DNA of 30,832 nt, taken from assembly GCA_902984215.1 (NCBI GenBank), contig CADWAF010000214.1:1-30832 (forward strand), read 5' to 3'. Numbering within the stretch: position 1 is the first letter of the stretch; every line of letters starts with the position of its first letter. Position numbers and translations under genes: made by a program. Below, piece after piece: positions 15,406 to 25,290 of this stretch. Source of the DNA: Willaertia magna. Its lineage: Eukaryota > Heterolobosea > Eutetramitea > Acrasida > Naegleriidae. The notes beneath the pieces were generated by a model that made no database searches, was not told where the DNA came from, and saw nothing but the letters and a program-made list of their open reading frames with translations.

Positions 15406-18400
15406 ATGAATCAACAAAACGAAGGATTTCAAACTATTAATAACAATAATAGTTTTATAAGAGAAGACTCTTTTACTTCAACAAGTACAGCTTCAAGTGG
15501 AAATAGTTCTCCGAAAATATCTACTAGAAAGAAATGGTTCTATGTTATTGAGTATTTAGTATTAGGATTATTGTTTGTTTACGGAATAAGAGCAGGTTTC
15601 TTTACCTTACTAAACAGAAACATGTTCCAAAGTGGAGCAACAAATACTCTATGTTCACAAGCAACACCAGAAAGTGTTAGAGCTAAATTACAAAGGCTTG
15701 GACATTTAAAGATTGAAACTGATATTGTTATTAAAGAACCTTTAAAACCATTCAAAGATAAGGATATGAAAACTCTTACTGAAAAACATCATATTTGCGA
15801 ATATCCAAGTGATTTTCAATTTTCTAAAGTTATTTGGTTCTTTACTGACGGTCTACCAGTAAAATACAGTAAAAAGACTTTTGACCATTACAGAGAACAT
15901 ATGGTATTATATCCTATAGATGTTCCTGGACCAAAATATTCTCATGCAATTTATACTTCTTATATGACTGGACAGTTACCTACAAATTATCAAGGAAAGG
16001 CTATAGAGGGAGATTCATTGGTAAAATCAATTCAAAGAAGTCCTGATATGGGTCCTTTGACATATGTTGGACCTGAATGGAGTTTTTTAGCAATTCATGG
16101 TAGTAAGAATTATGATACTTTATTTAAAAGAATTCATATTAGAGAAGAACCTTTGGATCAACCTCATGACCAAGCTTATAGATTTTTTTATAAAGATGAT
16201 GAAGCAAAGAAATATTATAATGATTTATTGGATACCTTAAAGAAAGAAGGTGGTTCATTATTTGCTCACTCTGCAATTTTTGATCATATTAATCACGGTA
16301 TATTTAGAAGTGATCCTACTAATACTAATTATTTGAATTATTTATCTGACAGAATTGCTGCTGACCTTAACACTTTAAAAGATTGGATCGATGAAAACCC
16401 TGATTACTTATTAATTCTTTCTTCAGACCATGGTTGTGATGATGTGACAAATGGGTATGTTTTGCACGGCCACTCTAAAAATGGTAATGAAGGTTATGTA
16501 ATGTTATATAATCCTAAGTTAAAACCTTATGAACAAAGACTTGACATTGTTGATGTATGTCCTACTGTTGCTAAATACCTAAAAGGTGTTGATATCCCAG
16601 CTGACAATATTGGTGTTACCAGAACTTTTTATGGTGATGATAAAGAAGGTTTAAAGTATAGTACTTACATTTTAAAAGAAAATTTAGTACAATTAACTGA
16701 TACAACCAAGAGAAGAGGAGCAGATTTATTAAGAACTTTAGGTTCTATTTACAATTTATTGGCAATGGAGGCTGAAGATGCTTCTTTTTCAGAAAAATTT
16801 AATGGTGTTTATGAATTTAGTCTTGAATTATTTAAACTTGCTACAGACTTTAAGCAAAAACTTTATCAACTTTTGGATAAACCAGTTTTTTGGGTTATAT
16901 TTTACGGTGCTATTGCTCTATTACTGGCTGTTATATTATTATATAGATTTTACTTCCACGCTATTCATTTACTTTCAGAAAAATACTTTACAAAAGCTAT
17001 TTATTTACTTTTATTATTAATTCCACTTTACTTTGGAGCTTACATTAACGTTCTATTTTGTTGGGATACATGGAAAGGTGTAATTCGTAGTGGTTCTCCT
17101 TTCTTCGTATCTCAAGGTTACTTGGCAATTATATTATTCTTTGCTTTATATCAATGTGCACTTTTATTTACTGAAAAGAAACAAGATCGTGAAGCATTTT
17201 CTACAATTGGTTGGAAATTGTTTATTTTCTTAGTTATTGACATGACATTCTTTATGTTATACAATTTATTAAGAAGACAATGGAAATGGGGAATGGATAA
17301 TATGGCAACCATACCATTCCAATATTTTACTTTGATATATTTTGTTTGTGAATTTTCTGGATACAACTTATTTAGTAATATTTTAGGAGGTTTACTATTC
17401 GTTGTAAAGAAGATTTTGAGATCCCCAACTACACCTTCTAAGGGAGGTAATAATAATTTATTCCATTTCTTGTGTTGTGTTGCAATGATGATTGTATTAT
17501 TTTTATTTGAATTTACGAGTGTCAGAGAAACTGCTGACCAGCTTGAAAAGGCTAAATATATTCATTATTACACAATTGCAGGATTCCATATTTACTTTTT
17601 GATATTCATTATTATGTTATTTGTTTACAGCTGCTTCGTCATACTTTTTAATCCAAAGAGATTGGACAGACTCGTAATACCTGCACTGTTGTATGCTTTT
17701 GCATTAATGAGAGATACACCACATGGCAGAGTTGTAACTTTGATTCAAAACATTCAATATTATTACTTTATGGTTCCTGCTTTCTATTTAATTAATAATT
17801 TATGTGCTAGAGTAAAGAGACAAGACAAAGGGTTCAATAACTCTACTAATTCTCCACAATTTGAGGAAGAAGAGACTAAGTTACATTACTTTGATGTATT
17901 ACAATTATCTATTGTAATGTTCTTTATTAACCATTTTATGTATGGATTCCACATTGGTAAAGAAGAAAGACTGGATGTTGATGCTCATCCAATGGCTGGT
18001 GCTATAGGTATGAAATCCCATCAACAACATCCTAATTTCAATGCATTCCAAATGGGTTATGAAAAATGGCATATGTGTTTAATGTTTACTTTATATTTCT
18101 GGTCAATTGTGCACAAAGAAAGAGGAGGTCCAAAGGTTGACAAAGAAACTAAAGACGCTGACCGATATTATATTACAGATATTATTTTGAGTAACTATTT
18201 ACTTTTACTTATTAATGCACACGTATTTTTAAATCTAATGTTGTGCTTTATTAGTATGGATCATGGTTTCCAAGAAACTGTTGTTTATTTAATTGTCATT
18301 TCAGTTTGTGGATCATTATTCTCAGTATTTAACATGATTACAAGATATTCAGTTTATGTTATTGAATGGATTTTAGGTAAACTACCAACTAAATCACCTC

Positions 18401-18489
18401 TAAAGAGATTTATTCAAAGTGTATTTTTAAGTGAGAACGCCAATGACCAAGATGTAATTACAAAGAAAAGTGTTCAACACATTGTTTAA
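15406..18489 (+). CDS. GPI ethanolamine phosphate transferase-like membrane protein (PIG-O/PIG-G group)
   Basis: A 1027-residue single-exon protein. One N-terminal TM (about 44-66) precedes a luminal alkaline-phosphatase-superfamily domain (about 140-410), then many TM segments to the C-terminus, as in PIG-N/PIG-O/PIG-G. Candidate metal ligands are Asp148 (FFTDG), Asp293 and His297 (FDHINHG, spaced as the D-x3-H of the family), and Asp341/His342 (SSDHG) with His354 or His356. PGPKYSHAIYTSYMTGQLP (174-192) aligns with the nucleophile segment of PIG-O, with Ser179 near the active Thr/Ser position. The family adds phosphoethanolamine to GPI mannoses in the ER. Sequence agreement outside these motifs is weak, so the exact acceptor is open. 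Confidence 0.78.
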   Translation: MNQQNEGFQTINNNNSFIREDSFTSTSTASSGNSSPKISTRKKWFYVIEYLVLGLLFVYGIRAGFFTLLNRNMFQSGATNTLCSQATPESVRAKLQRLGHLKIETDIVIKEPLKPFKDKDMKTLTEKHHICEYPSDFQFSKVIWFFTDGLPVKYSKKTFDHYREHMVLYPIDVPGPKYSHAIYTSYMTGQLPTNYQGKAIEGDSLVKSIQRSPDMGPLTYVGPEWSFLAIHGSKNYDTLFKRIHIREEPLDQPHDQAYRFFYKDDEAKKYYNDLLDTLKKEGGSLFAHSAIFDHINHGIFRSDPTNTNYLNYLSDRIAADLNTLKDWIDENPDYLLILSSDHGCDDVTNGYVLHGHSKNGNEGYVMLYNPKLKPYEQRLDIVDVCPTVAKYLKGVDIPADNIGVTRTFYGDDKEGLKYSTYILKENLVQLTDTTKRRGADLLRTLGSIYNLLAMEAEDASFSEKFNGVYEFSLELFKLATDFKQKLYQLLDKPVFWVIFYGAIALLLAVILLYRFYFHAIHLLSEKYFTKAIYLLLLLIPLYFGAYINVLFCWDTWKGVIRSGSPFFVSQGYLAIILFFALYQCALLFTEKKQDREAFSTIGWKLFIFLVIDMTFFMLYNLLRRQWKWGMDNMATIPFQYFTLIYFVCEFSGYNLFSNILGGLLFVVKKILRSPTTPSKGGNNNLFHFLCCVAMMIVLFLFEFTSVRETADQLEKAKYIHYYTIAGFHIYFLIFIIMLFVYSCFVILFNPKRLDRLVIPALLYAFALMRDTPHGRVVTLIQNIQYYYFMVPAFYLINNLCARVKRQDKGFNNSTNSPQFEEEETKLHYFDVLQLSIVMFFINHFMYGFHIGKEERLDVDAHPMAGAIGMKSHQQHPNFNAFQMGYEKWHMCLMFTLYFWSIVHKERGGPKVDKETKDADRYYITDIILSNYLLLLINAHVFLNLMLCFISMDHGFQETVVYLIVISVCGSLFSVFNMITRYSVYVIEWILGKLPTKSPLKRFIQSVFLSENANDQDVITKKSVQHIV

Positions 18490-18679
18490 TAACTTTCATA
18501 AATAATAAATACACAAACCTTAATTGCATTGTTAGTAACTTATCTTTCGCCAGTACGTTTCTAGTTTATCGTTCCAAGTCCTTTTCGTAAACTCAGATCG
18601 GCAATATCCAACAGCTAATGACAAGTGATAGCTGGCAACAACAATTTCACAAAAAAACAAAACATAGAACAATAAAAAA

Positions 18680-21297
18680 ATGTCAATAGAAGATGCGTTC
18701 AGAACTAATAATTTCACAGTGTACCTACTCAGCATCGTATTTAGTTCATGTGTATTAGTAGTATTTGTTTTTCTCTATATTCTATTTCTCTTTCTTAGAT
18801 TGTTTTTACAAAAAAAAGTTGAAAGAAAGATTCGGATGGAAGAAGAACAAAGTAAAACAAAAGAAAAGAAGATTGAGGGAGTAGATATGTCAAATATTCA
18901 AGTAGGAGCAATACAAACTATTTTAGAATTTGATCCTTTCCATTTTGATGAACCAAGTGAAGAATTCACTTGTGGAGATTGGTCATCAAAAAGTTTCAAA
19001 TGTTGGATAGGAATGGAAATTATCTATTTCTTTGAAAATTTATTTTTCCTTTTTATATTTTATGCAATTATCACTTATATTTCATCATTAGTGGCTTGTA
19101 AGTTATTATATTAAAACAAATTCATTTTTGACCTGTTTCAGTCAATTATTTACATTGGGCTGCTGGAATAACTATTAATATTTTCTTAACAATCATTGCT
19201 GTAATACATGGCGTTAGATATCGTTTAACAAAAGATAAATTAAATGAAAATGCTGATTTGGAAATGGAGGATTTCGATGACGATAATAATGAAGAAGAGT
19301 TGACTGAAAAAAATGGCGCGAAATCTCCTGTAACTACAACTACGGGAACGCCAGTTAATACACCTATTATAGGGAATAATAATTATAATAATAATAGTGC
19401 TTTTAATAATAATATGGAAGAGAAGAAAGAAGAAGCCTTAAATCAAGATGGTTTACAGGATAAAGAGACAAACTCTATAGTTTTAGCTGAAAGTGAAATT
19501 GGATCGGAATTACCTTTAGCTCCTTACGAAGATGCTATTACGAAGGAAAAGGAAGAAACTAATAACAACAACAATAACAGTACTGTAATTTATAGAGAAG
19601 AAGTCACTAAAGAAGAGAGTGAAGAGAAAAAATTAAAAGAAAAGAAAGGTAGACGTTTGTTTTTAAGGCAAGAAGATGCAAATAAGAAAGATTTTTCAAA
19701 ATATAAATTAATTGAGGGACCACCAAGACCTAGATTTTTAGAGAAAGAAATTAGAAAAGTTAACACAGTTGAAGCTTATCTAAGATCAATACAATATGGT
19801 ATAACCACTAAGGTTATCTTTTTTGTAGTTTATTTAATTATTGCAATGTTAGTGACAGTCGTATTAACTTCAGCTTTTTATGGTATTTGTGTTTGTACTA
19901 ACGAATATGAGTTTACAACTACATTTTCACGTTATGTTAATTCGAGAAGTTTATCTGTTTGTGATGGTAATTCAATTTGTAGTATTACATTATTTTTACC
20001 TGAAAAACCTCAAAGTGAACTAATTGTGAAATTCTTCAGTGAATTTAAACCTGAAAGGGCAACCATTTACATAGATACTTTACCAAGTAGAATATCAAAT
20101 GCAAGTATAAAGAGAAATTGCACGTTTGAAGATTTAAATGGGATTGAAACAGAATTAGTTCAAAGATTCGTCTATACTTGTGTAGCATCAGAATTGACAC
20201 CTGATACTGCTTATCATTTTACGTTGGGAGTTGAAAGTTTTGTTACTTTGAATGGTTCAGAGATTTTAAGGCTAAATTCATCAAGTAATGCTTTATTAGA
20301 AACCTTTTATTCAAAAGAACATATGTTCAGAACGTTTAGATCTAATTCTGTTAATGGAAATATTAAATTTTTAGTTAGTGGAGATGTAGGTTATAATGAC
20401 AAAGCTTACAATATGTTAAAGAGTGCTGTTGAGATACATAATCCTAGTTTTATTGCATTCACAGGAAATATAGCATTTGATAATGGATTTTTAACTTGTT
20501 ATAGTCGTTGGGTGAAGTTCCTTGATCGTTATCACGACCTTGCGGTAGATAATAATGGATATAGCATTCCTTTGCTCACTGCTATTGGAAATAACGAAGC
20601 CTTATTTTGGAGATTTAAAGCTGGCATTAATGAGATAAAGCCATATAGAAGTTTTACACAACACCATGTCAAAGTTCCTTCTTCAGAAAAACAAAGGTTA
20701 TACCATACTCACCATTTACTCTCGCCTTCTTCCAATACTTGTTCCATGATGTCATTGGACAGCCACATTGTCAATTCACATTCATCCCAAGTTGATTACA
20801 TCCAAGCTCAATATAATAGCACAAACAGCAAATATAAAATGGTGATGTACAATATGCCTCTCTATCCTTCAGTCACTGATTTTTGTAAGTATACTTTTAC
20901 TATTGCATTTAAGTTAACTATTTTGTAAACAGCTTATGATGTATGTTCAGACGGTAGAAAACAATGGGAACCTGTATTCAGTGCGTATAATGTGACTGTA
21001 GCCTTTGAAGGTTACGATAGAACCTACAAAAGAACTCAAGTAATTAAGAATGGTAGAGTTGTTGACAACATTAATCAATCAAACTGTGCTGCTAATGCTG
21101 GAGTAACATATGTTGGAGACGGTGCTTTTGGTGCTGAACTTCCAGCTTCTATTTCTTCTTCTAATCCTGCTTCTTTCTTTAACCAAAGAAAGATAACTTA
21201 TAATTATAAAATAGTTACTTGTGATGCCTTAAACGGTGTTGCAGTATCCGCCTATGATGACAAGAACGACTTAATAGATCAATTTACAAGGATATAA
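18680..21297 (+). CDS. Four-TM protein with a degenerate purple-acid-phosphatase-like domain
   Basis: Exons 18680-19097, 19142-20884 and 20933-21297, with introns of 44 and 48 nt in phase 1, give 841 residues. TM segments lie at about 12-42, 112-137, 143-165 and 361-390. An acidic Asn-rich stretch lies between the third and fourth. The C-terminal region (about 400-841) has an Fn3-like part and a metallophosphatase fold. The PAP motifs are recognisable but altered: GDVG keeps Asp554; GDxxY has become GNIAF (Asn582, Phe585); GNHE has become GNNE (Asn623 kept); the His of the next motif is Asn710 (MYNMPLY); GHxH has become GYDR (Tyr748, Arg750). Only two of seven expected ligands remain, so catalysis is unlikely. 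A binding or structural role is inferred. Confidence 0.82.
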
Positions 21298-21424
21298 TTT
21301 TACAACCTAGGTTTCTGCTATAGATGTATGGATATGTAAATAAATTGAGAATTAAATTTTGACCGTTTCTATTGAACAAAAACGTTATATGATTTCCCGC
21401 TCTGAAAAGTACAAATATTAAAAA

Positions 21425-22977
21425 ATGTTATCGCCTCAAACTAACACTTACAGAAATTTGAATCAAAACTTGGCGCTTGCTAAGGCTAAAGCTATTTCAA
21501 GACAAGATCCTGTTTTTAATCAGTTGGAGTATCTTATAAGATTATCATTGGGTTCTGTTTCATCAACAATTTGCAGATTGTATTCCTTAAGGGAAATTTC
21601 TGAGACAAGGGAGTATTTACAGAAAACTAAAGGAGAAGAATTAATAGATGTATGGATTAATTTAAATGGTGATGAATTAGGGGATGATAATTCCTTAGAA
21701 AATATTATAACTAGAGGCTTCACTATTCCAACAAATGGATTGCGTGTATCTAGTGGACATATTCTATTAGAATCCAATACGTTACAAAATAACACAAGCT
21801 TATTCAATCAAAGCCTTAATAATTCAGAGAATATATCAAGCCCTAATCAAACTAAACCTAAAGTTTTTAAATTATTGCATTGTCTGGTAAACCCTGGTAA
21901 ATGTTTTTGTGTAGAGGCAAACAAAGGCACTGTTATAATTCCAGCCACATACGATTCTATCTACATTCAACCAAATGAACAAGATAATAGCTTTTGTCAC
22001 CAATTTGTAATATTTGATAGCAGTAGAGTAAGTTATTTTTCAATAATTAGCTAATGTATTTGAAGATTTTTGCAGATTATGTTCTTTTTGTAGAGTACGA
22101 CCCAGAGGGAGACCAAAAATTAAAGTCAACACAAGCATATTCTAATTTCTTTAATCCCTTTGATAATATTATAAATGACGCTTATAAAAGAGCAAAAGAA
22201 TCAGTTAATGGAGGGGATTTAACCGTAAGTTTTCTTATTATTGTTTTTTAAAATTAAATGTTATTAAAGTACTCTAGCCCTAATGAGGCTTTAGATTTAA
22301 ATGCAAAACAACAATTTTATATAAAAAGAGTAGAAAAAGAAATACAAAATGTTGAAAAAAGAAGACAAGAAATATGTCTAAATGCCACAGAGATGGAGAC
22401 ATATCTAAGGGAAGGTTTCAAAAAGGCTTTAGTTAATTTACACGATATTACACAATTAAAATTAAGTGAATTATTAACTGTAGAAACCAATCTAAGGAAA
22501 AAAGTGGAGGAAGTTGAATGGATAGACCAATTTATTGAATATCAAAAGAATATGCAATCACCTTTACATTTTTTAGACTCGTTTTCACAACACACAAATG
22601 TAAGTTTAAAACCGTTATTATTTATTAATCCCATGTATTACAGCTCAAAAAAGAAAAACAAGAAAGCATGGAAATGTGCTTAACTCAATCACAAAAAGTA
22701 CTCAACATGGTGGCTCCTGATATTAAAGCTCATGCAGTGTTTGCTGTAAAGTCAAACACTCAACCTCTTCAAGAGTATGTATTTTTTAATTTTTAAATGA
22801 TTTTATTTACTTTTTAACAGAAATTTCAAGAAAATAGATTTAGAGAATTATGAAAAGGAAGAGGAATTTAACGATGACTTTGACACATCATTTGCAAAGA
22901 AAAGAGAAATTGGTGTGGCAATTGATGACTCTCACCTTTTGAATAACAAAGTAAATACAGATTGCAAAATGCAATAG
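21425..22977 (+). CDS. Hypothetical coiled-coil protein, five exons
   Basis: The proposed exons are 21425-22027, 22066-22224, 22270-22599, 22644-22774 and 22821-22977, giving 459 residues without a frame break. Introns 2-4 are 44-46 nt and conventional. Intron 1 is modelled as a 38-nt GTAAGT...AAG intron because the later TTTGCAG acceptor puts exon 2 in a frame with an early stop. The N-terminal 200 residues have no recognised domain. A middle region (FADYVLFVEYDPEGD) is followed by a long charged helical stretch (about 255-390; FYIKRVEKEIQNVEKRRQE, KLSELLTVETNLRKKVEEVE), probably a coiled coil, with an acidic tail. There is no signal peptide or TM. I cannot assign a function; exon 1/2 joining is the weakest part. 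Confidence 0.6.
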
Positions 22978-23129
22978 TTCAAGATAAATCAAGAGTCTTC
23001 CCAAAATCGTTGTAAGGCAAATATTATGAGAAGTAAAAATTAAAAATACCAAAAATTTTTATTGTAACTTTTATCTCAAAAATCAGTTTTCCAAAACCGC
23101 CGAAAATCTTTTGATTACAAAAATAAAAA

Positions 23130-24959
23130 ATGCCATCAACTCCTTCCCACGGGTTTTCTTGGTTTGCTCAAGTTAAACAATACCAGAACATGAACATCAA
23201 CCCTTCGTTTGTAAAGGATAGAAAGAAAGGTTTTATCGGGTCACCTTTTTGGATTTTTTCATTTGGATATCTCTTATTGAGTTTTGCGTTTATTGGACTT
23301 CTTGTTGGATTTGTATTAGTGGATGCCAAATCAAATACTAAAAATCAACCAACATTTTCTACAACAGAAGAATATAATTGTAGATTTGCAATGGATTATA
23401 CTATCAATGATTTATTAAAAGATCCACTAAAAAGAAGTCAATTTTTGAAAAATGTTAGTTTCTGGGAGGGAAAATTCGCAGTCCACGGTATTGGATTAAA
23501 TTTATTTTCAGGAATGACATATGACGGTCATCAAATTGATTACCAAACTTCTCAAAGACATGATCCATTACATGCATTCTCTGCCTCATCAAAAGAAAGT
23601 ATTCACCTCAATTTAATGGCTTCAGCCTTAGATGGAAATTCATTTGCAAGAGATTTCTTTAAATCCTCAATGAATGCAATGAATCAAACAGAAAAGGATA
23701 TCGATATGTGGATTTTAACTATTTTAGATAGAAAATTAACCAGTTATGAATCATTTGATAGACAATACCCTGGATTTGGTAGTTTACTTCCATGGTTTGA
23801 AGTAAACGATAAGGGATGTGCACTATTATGGTAAGTTATTTATAATCAAAATTAATAATCACTAATGTATTAATTAAGGGATTGGTTGGATAGAATTCCT
23901 TCATTAGATAATGGCCAATTAATTTGGGGATTAATTGGTTTAGAACAAGTTATGAGAGAAAAAGGTATTGGATTACAATTGGCAGATAGGATTTCAGCAA
24001 AATTAATGAAAATTAAAAGAACTGTCATCCCAATGTTTTATGAAAGTAATGGTAATATTCGTTGTGTTGCAACCATCAAAAATGTTCATGGCAGTCCATA
24101 TAATGAAACAAATTATATTGCAGATGGTTCTTGCTATTTAGATGATCCATATGAAGGTGAATTGATGGCTTTCTTTATGGATTTATTAGCTGATTGGGAA
24201 AGTGCTGGATACAAACAAGATGAACGTGAAAAGATTTGGATTGCTAAGAGACCTAAATTAAGGGCTGTCACTTATCATTCTAAAACAAAAGGTGATATTT
24301 TAGTTGAAGAAGGTTATTGGTATTCTTCACATGAGAAATGGAAGTATTTAGTTTTACCTTATATTGATATTCCAATTAATCAAAAAGTATTTATGAATGG
24401 TGAAAAGGCAAGATTAATTAACTCTATTGAAAAGAAGATTCCTGGATTGATGGCTAGTGTAACATTACCTACAAAACCAGGTGATTATAACCCTGGTTAT
24501 GCAAGTGCATGTGGTATTCCCTCAATAGCATCTCAACACGTTGATTATCAAAATGTTGTAACACCTTATGGAAGTTTCCCAGCTATCTTAGCAAATCAAA
24601 CAATTGGATTAACTTGGTATTTGACAATGTTACAAGGATCTAAAATGCAAGGAATTCATGGTAGTACAGAAAGTACAAACACCACAGGCACTGCAATTTG
24701 TCCAGTTGTAACTTGGGATTCTAAAATCACAACAATGGCAGCTATAACTGGTGGTATAATTGATTATACAAGAAATTATATGAAACAAAAAGGACTTTAC
24801 AATAGATTTTATAAAATTGTAGACATTGAATGGAATAGAGTTTTTGAAAGAAATGGACCACTACCAGGAGAACTAATTCGTTTTGACGATCTTGTACCAA
24901 GCATAGCAATTCCTAGAAATAGTATGGATGATTTTAGTCTTTGCAGATATCCAAATTAA
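23130..24959 (+). CDS. Membrane-anchored (alpha/alpha)6-barrel glycosidase-like protein, probably endo-beta-1,2-glucanase related
   Basis: Exons 23130-23830 and 23879-24959 join across a 48-nt intron (phase 2), completing LLWDWLDRIP; 593 residues. A cytoplasmic N-terminus is followed by one TM (about 40-66), so the enzyme part would be luminal or extracellular (type II). Notable blocks are ESIHLNLMASALDGN, YPGFGSLLPWFEVND, SLDNGQLIWGLIGLEQ, GSCYLDDPYEGELMAFFMDL and YNPGYASACGIPS. The DNGQL.W pattern and repeated helices resemble (alpha/alpha)6-barrel glycosidases, and the set as a whole recalls proteins annotated as endo-beta-1,2-glucanase SGL (GH162/GH144). This is recognition from memory, not alignment. 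Catalytic residues cannot be named with confidence. Confidence 0.65.
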
Positions 24960-25290
24960 TTGTTTGTAACATTACCAATAGTAAGTATTATTTACAAAAT
25001 TTTATTTACAACAACATTGCTTCTTGTTAGAAGTTTTATTTTTCGATTTTAATCTACTCTTATCATCAAGGGAGATTGTTTTTTTCCAAATATCCAAATA
25101 TCCAATTAACGTTACAGGCCTGTTTCTACTTGTATTAATATGGGGGTGCTGTTTTCCCAACACTTTTCTGTCGATGCCTATCTTCAGTTTAATACCGCTT
25201 TGGGCTACTTGAGCGCTTACCAAAAGACAATCAAGCTTGTGACATCTTTCATGACCGTTCAAGGAACCAACCATTCATTGAAAAAAACAA
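24960..25290. promoter_or_regulatory. Intergenic stretch before the second RGS gene, no gene seen
   Basis: These 331 bp hold the 3' end of the glycosidase-like gene and the presumed promoter of the RGS gene. A short tandem CCAAATAT duplication lies near 25087-25102. A 90-codon minus-strand ORF (25002-25274) and a plus-strand ORF overlap each other and lack recognisable domains; I treat both as chance. The region is slightly less AT-rich than other spacers. Confidence 0.35.

Noticed and set aside
16778..17366. ORFs in other frames within the transferase gene
   Set aside because: Shadows of a long, clearly coding frame with TM segments.
18532..18735. 67-codon minus-strand ORF over the start of the phosphatase-like gene
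   Set aside because: Overlaps a well-supported exon and promoter on the other strand; no domain.
22028..22074. 47-nt version of intron 1 ending at TTTGCAG in the coiled-coil gene
   Set aside because: From the GTAAGT donor it leads to a stop six codons into exon 2; the 38-nt version keeps the frame.
25002..25274. 90-codon minus-strand ORF ending in CCCK
   Set aside because: No recognisable domain, overlapped by another ORF on the opposite strand, and located where the RGS promoter is expected. The Cys-rich end recalls a lipidation signal but is not a standard CAAX or Rab motif.
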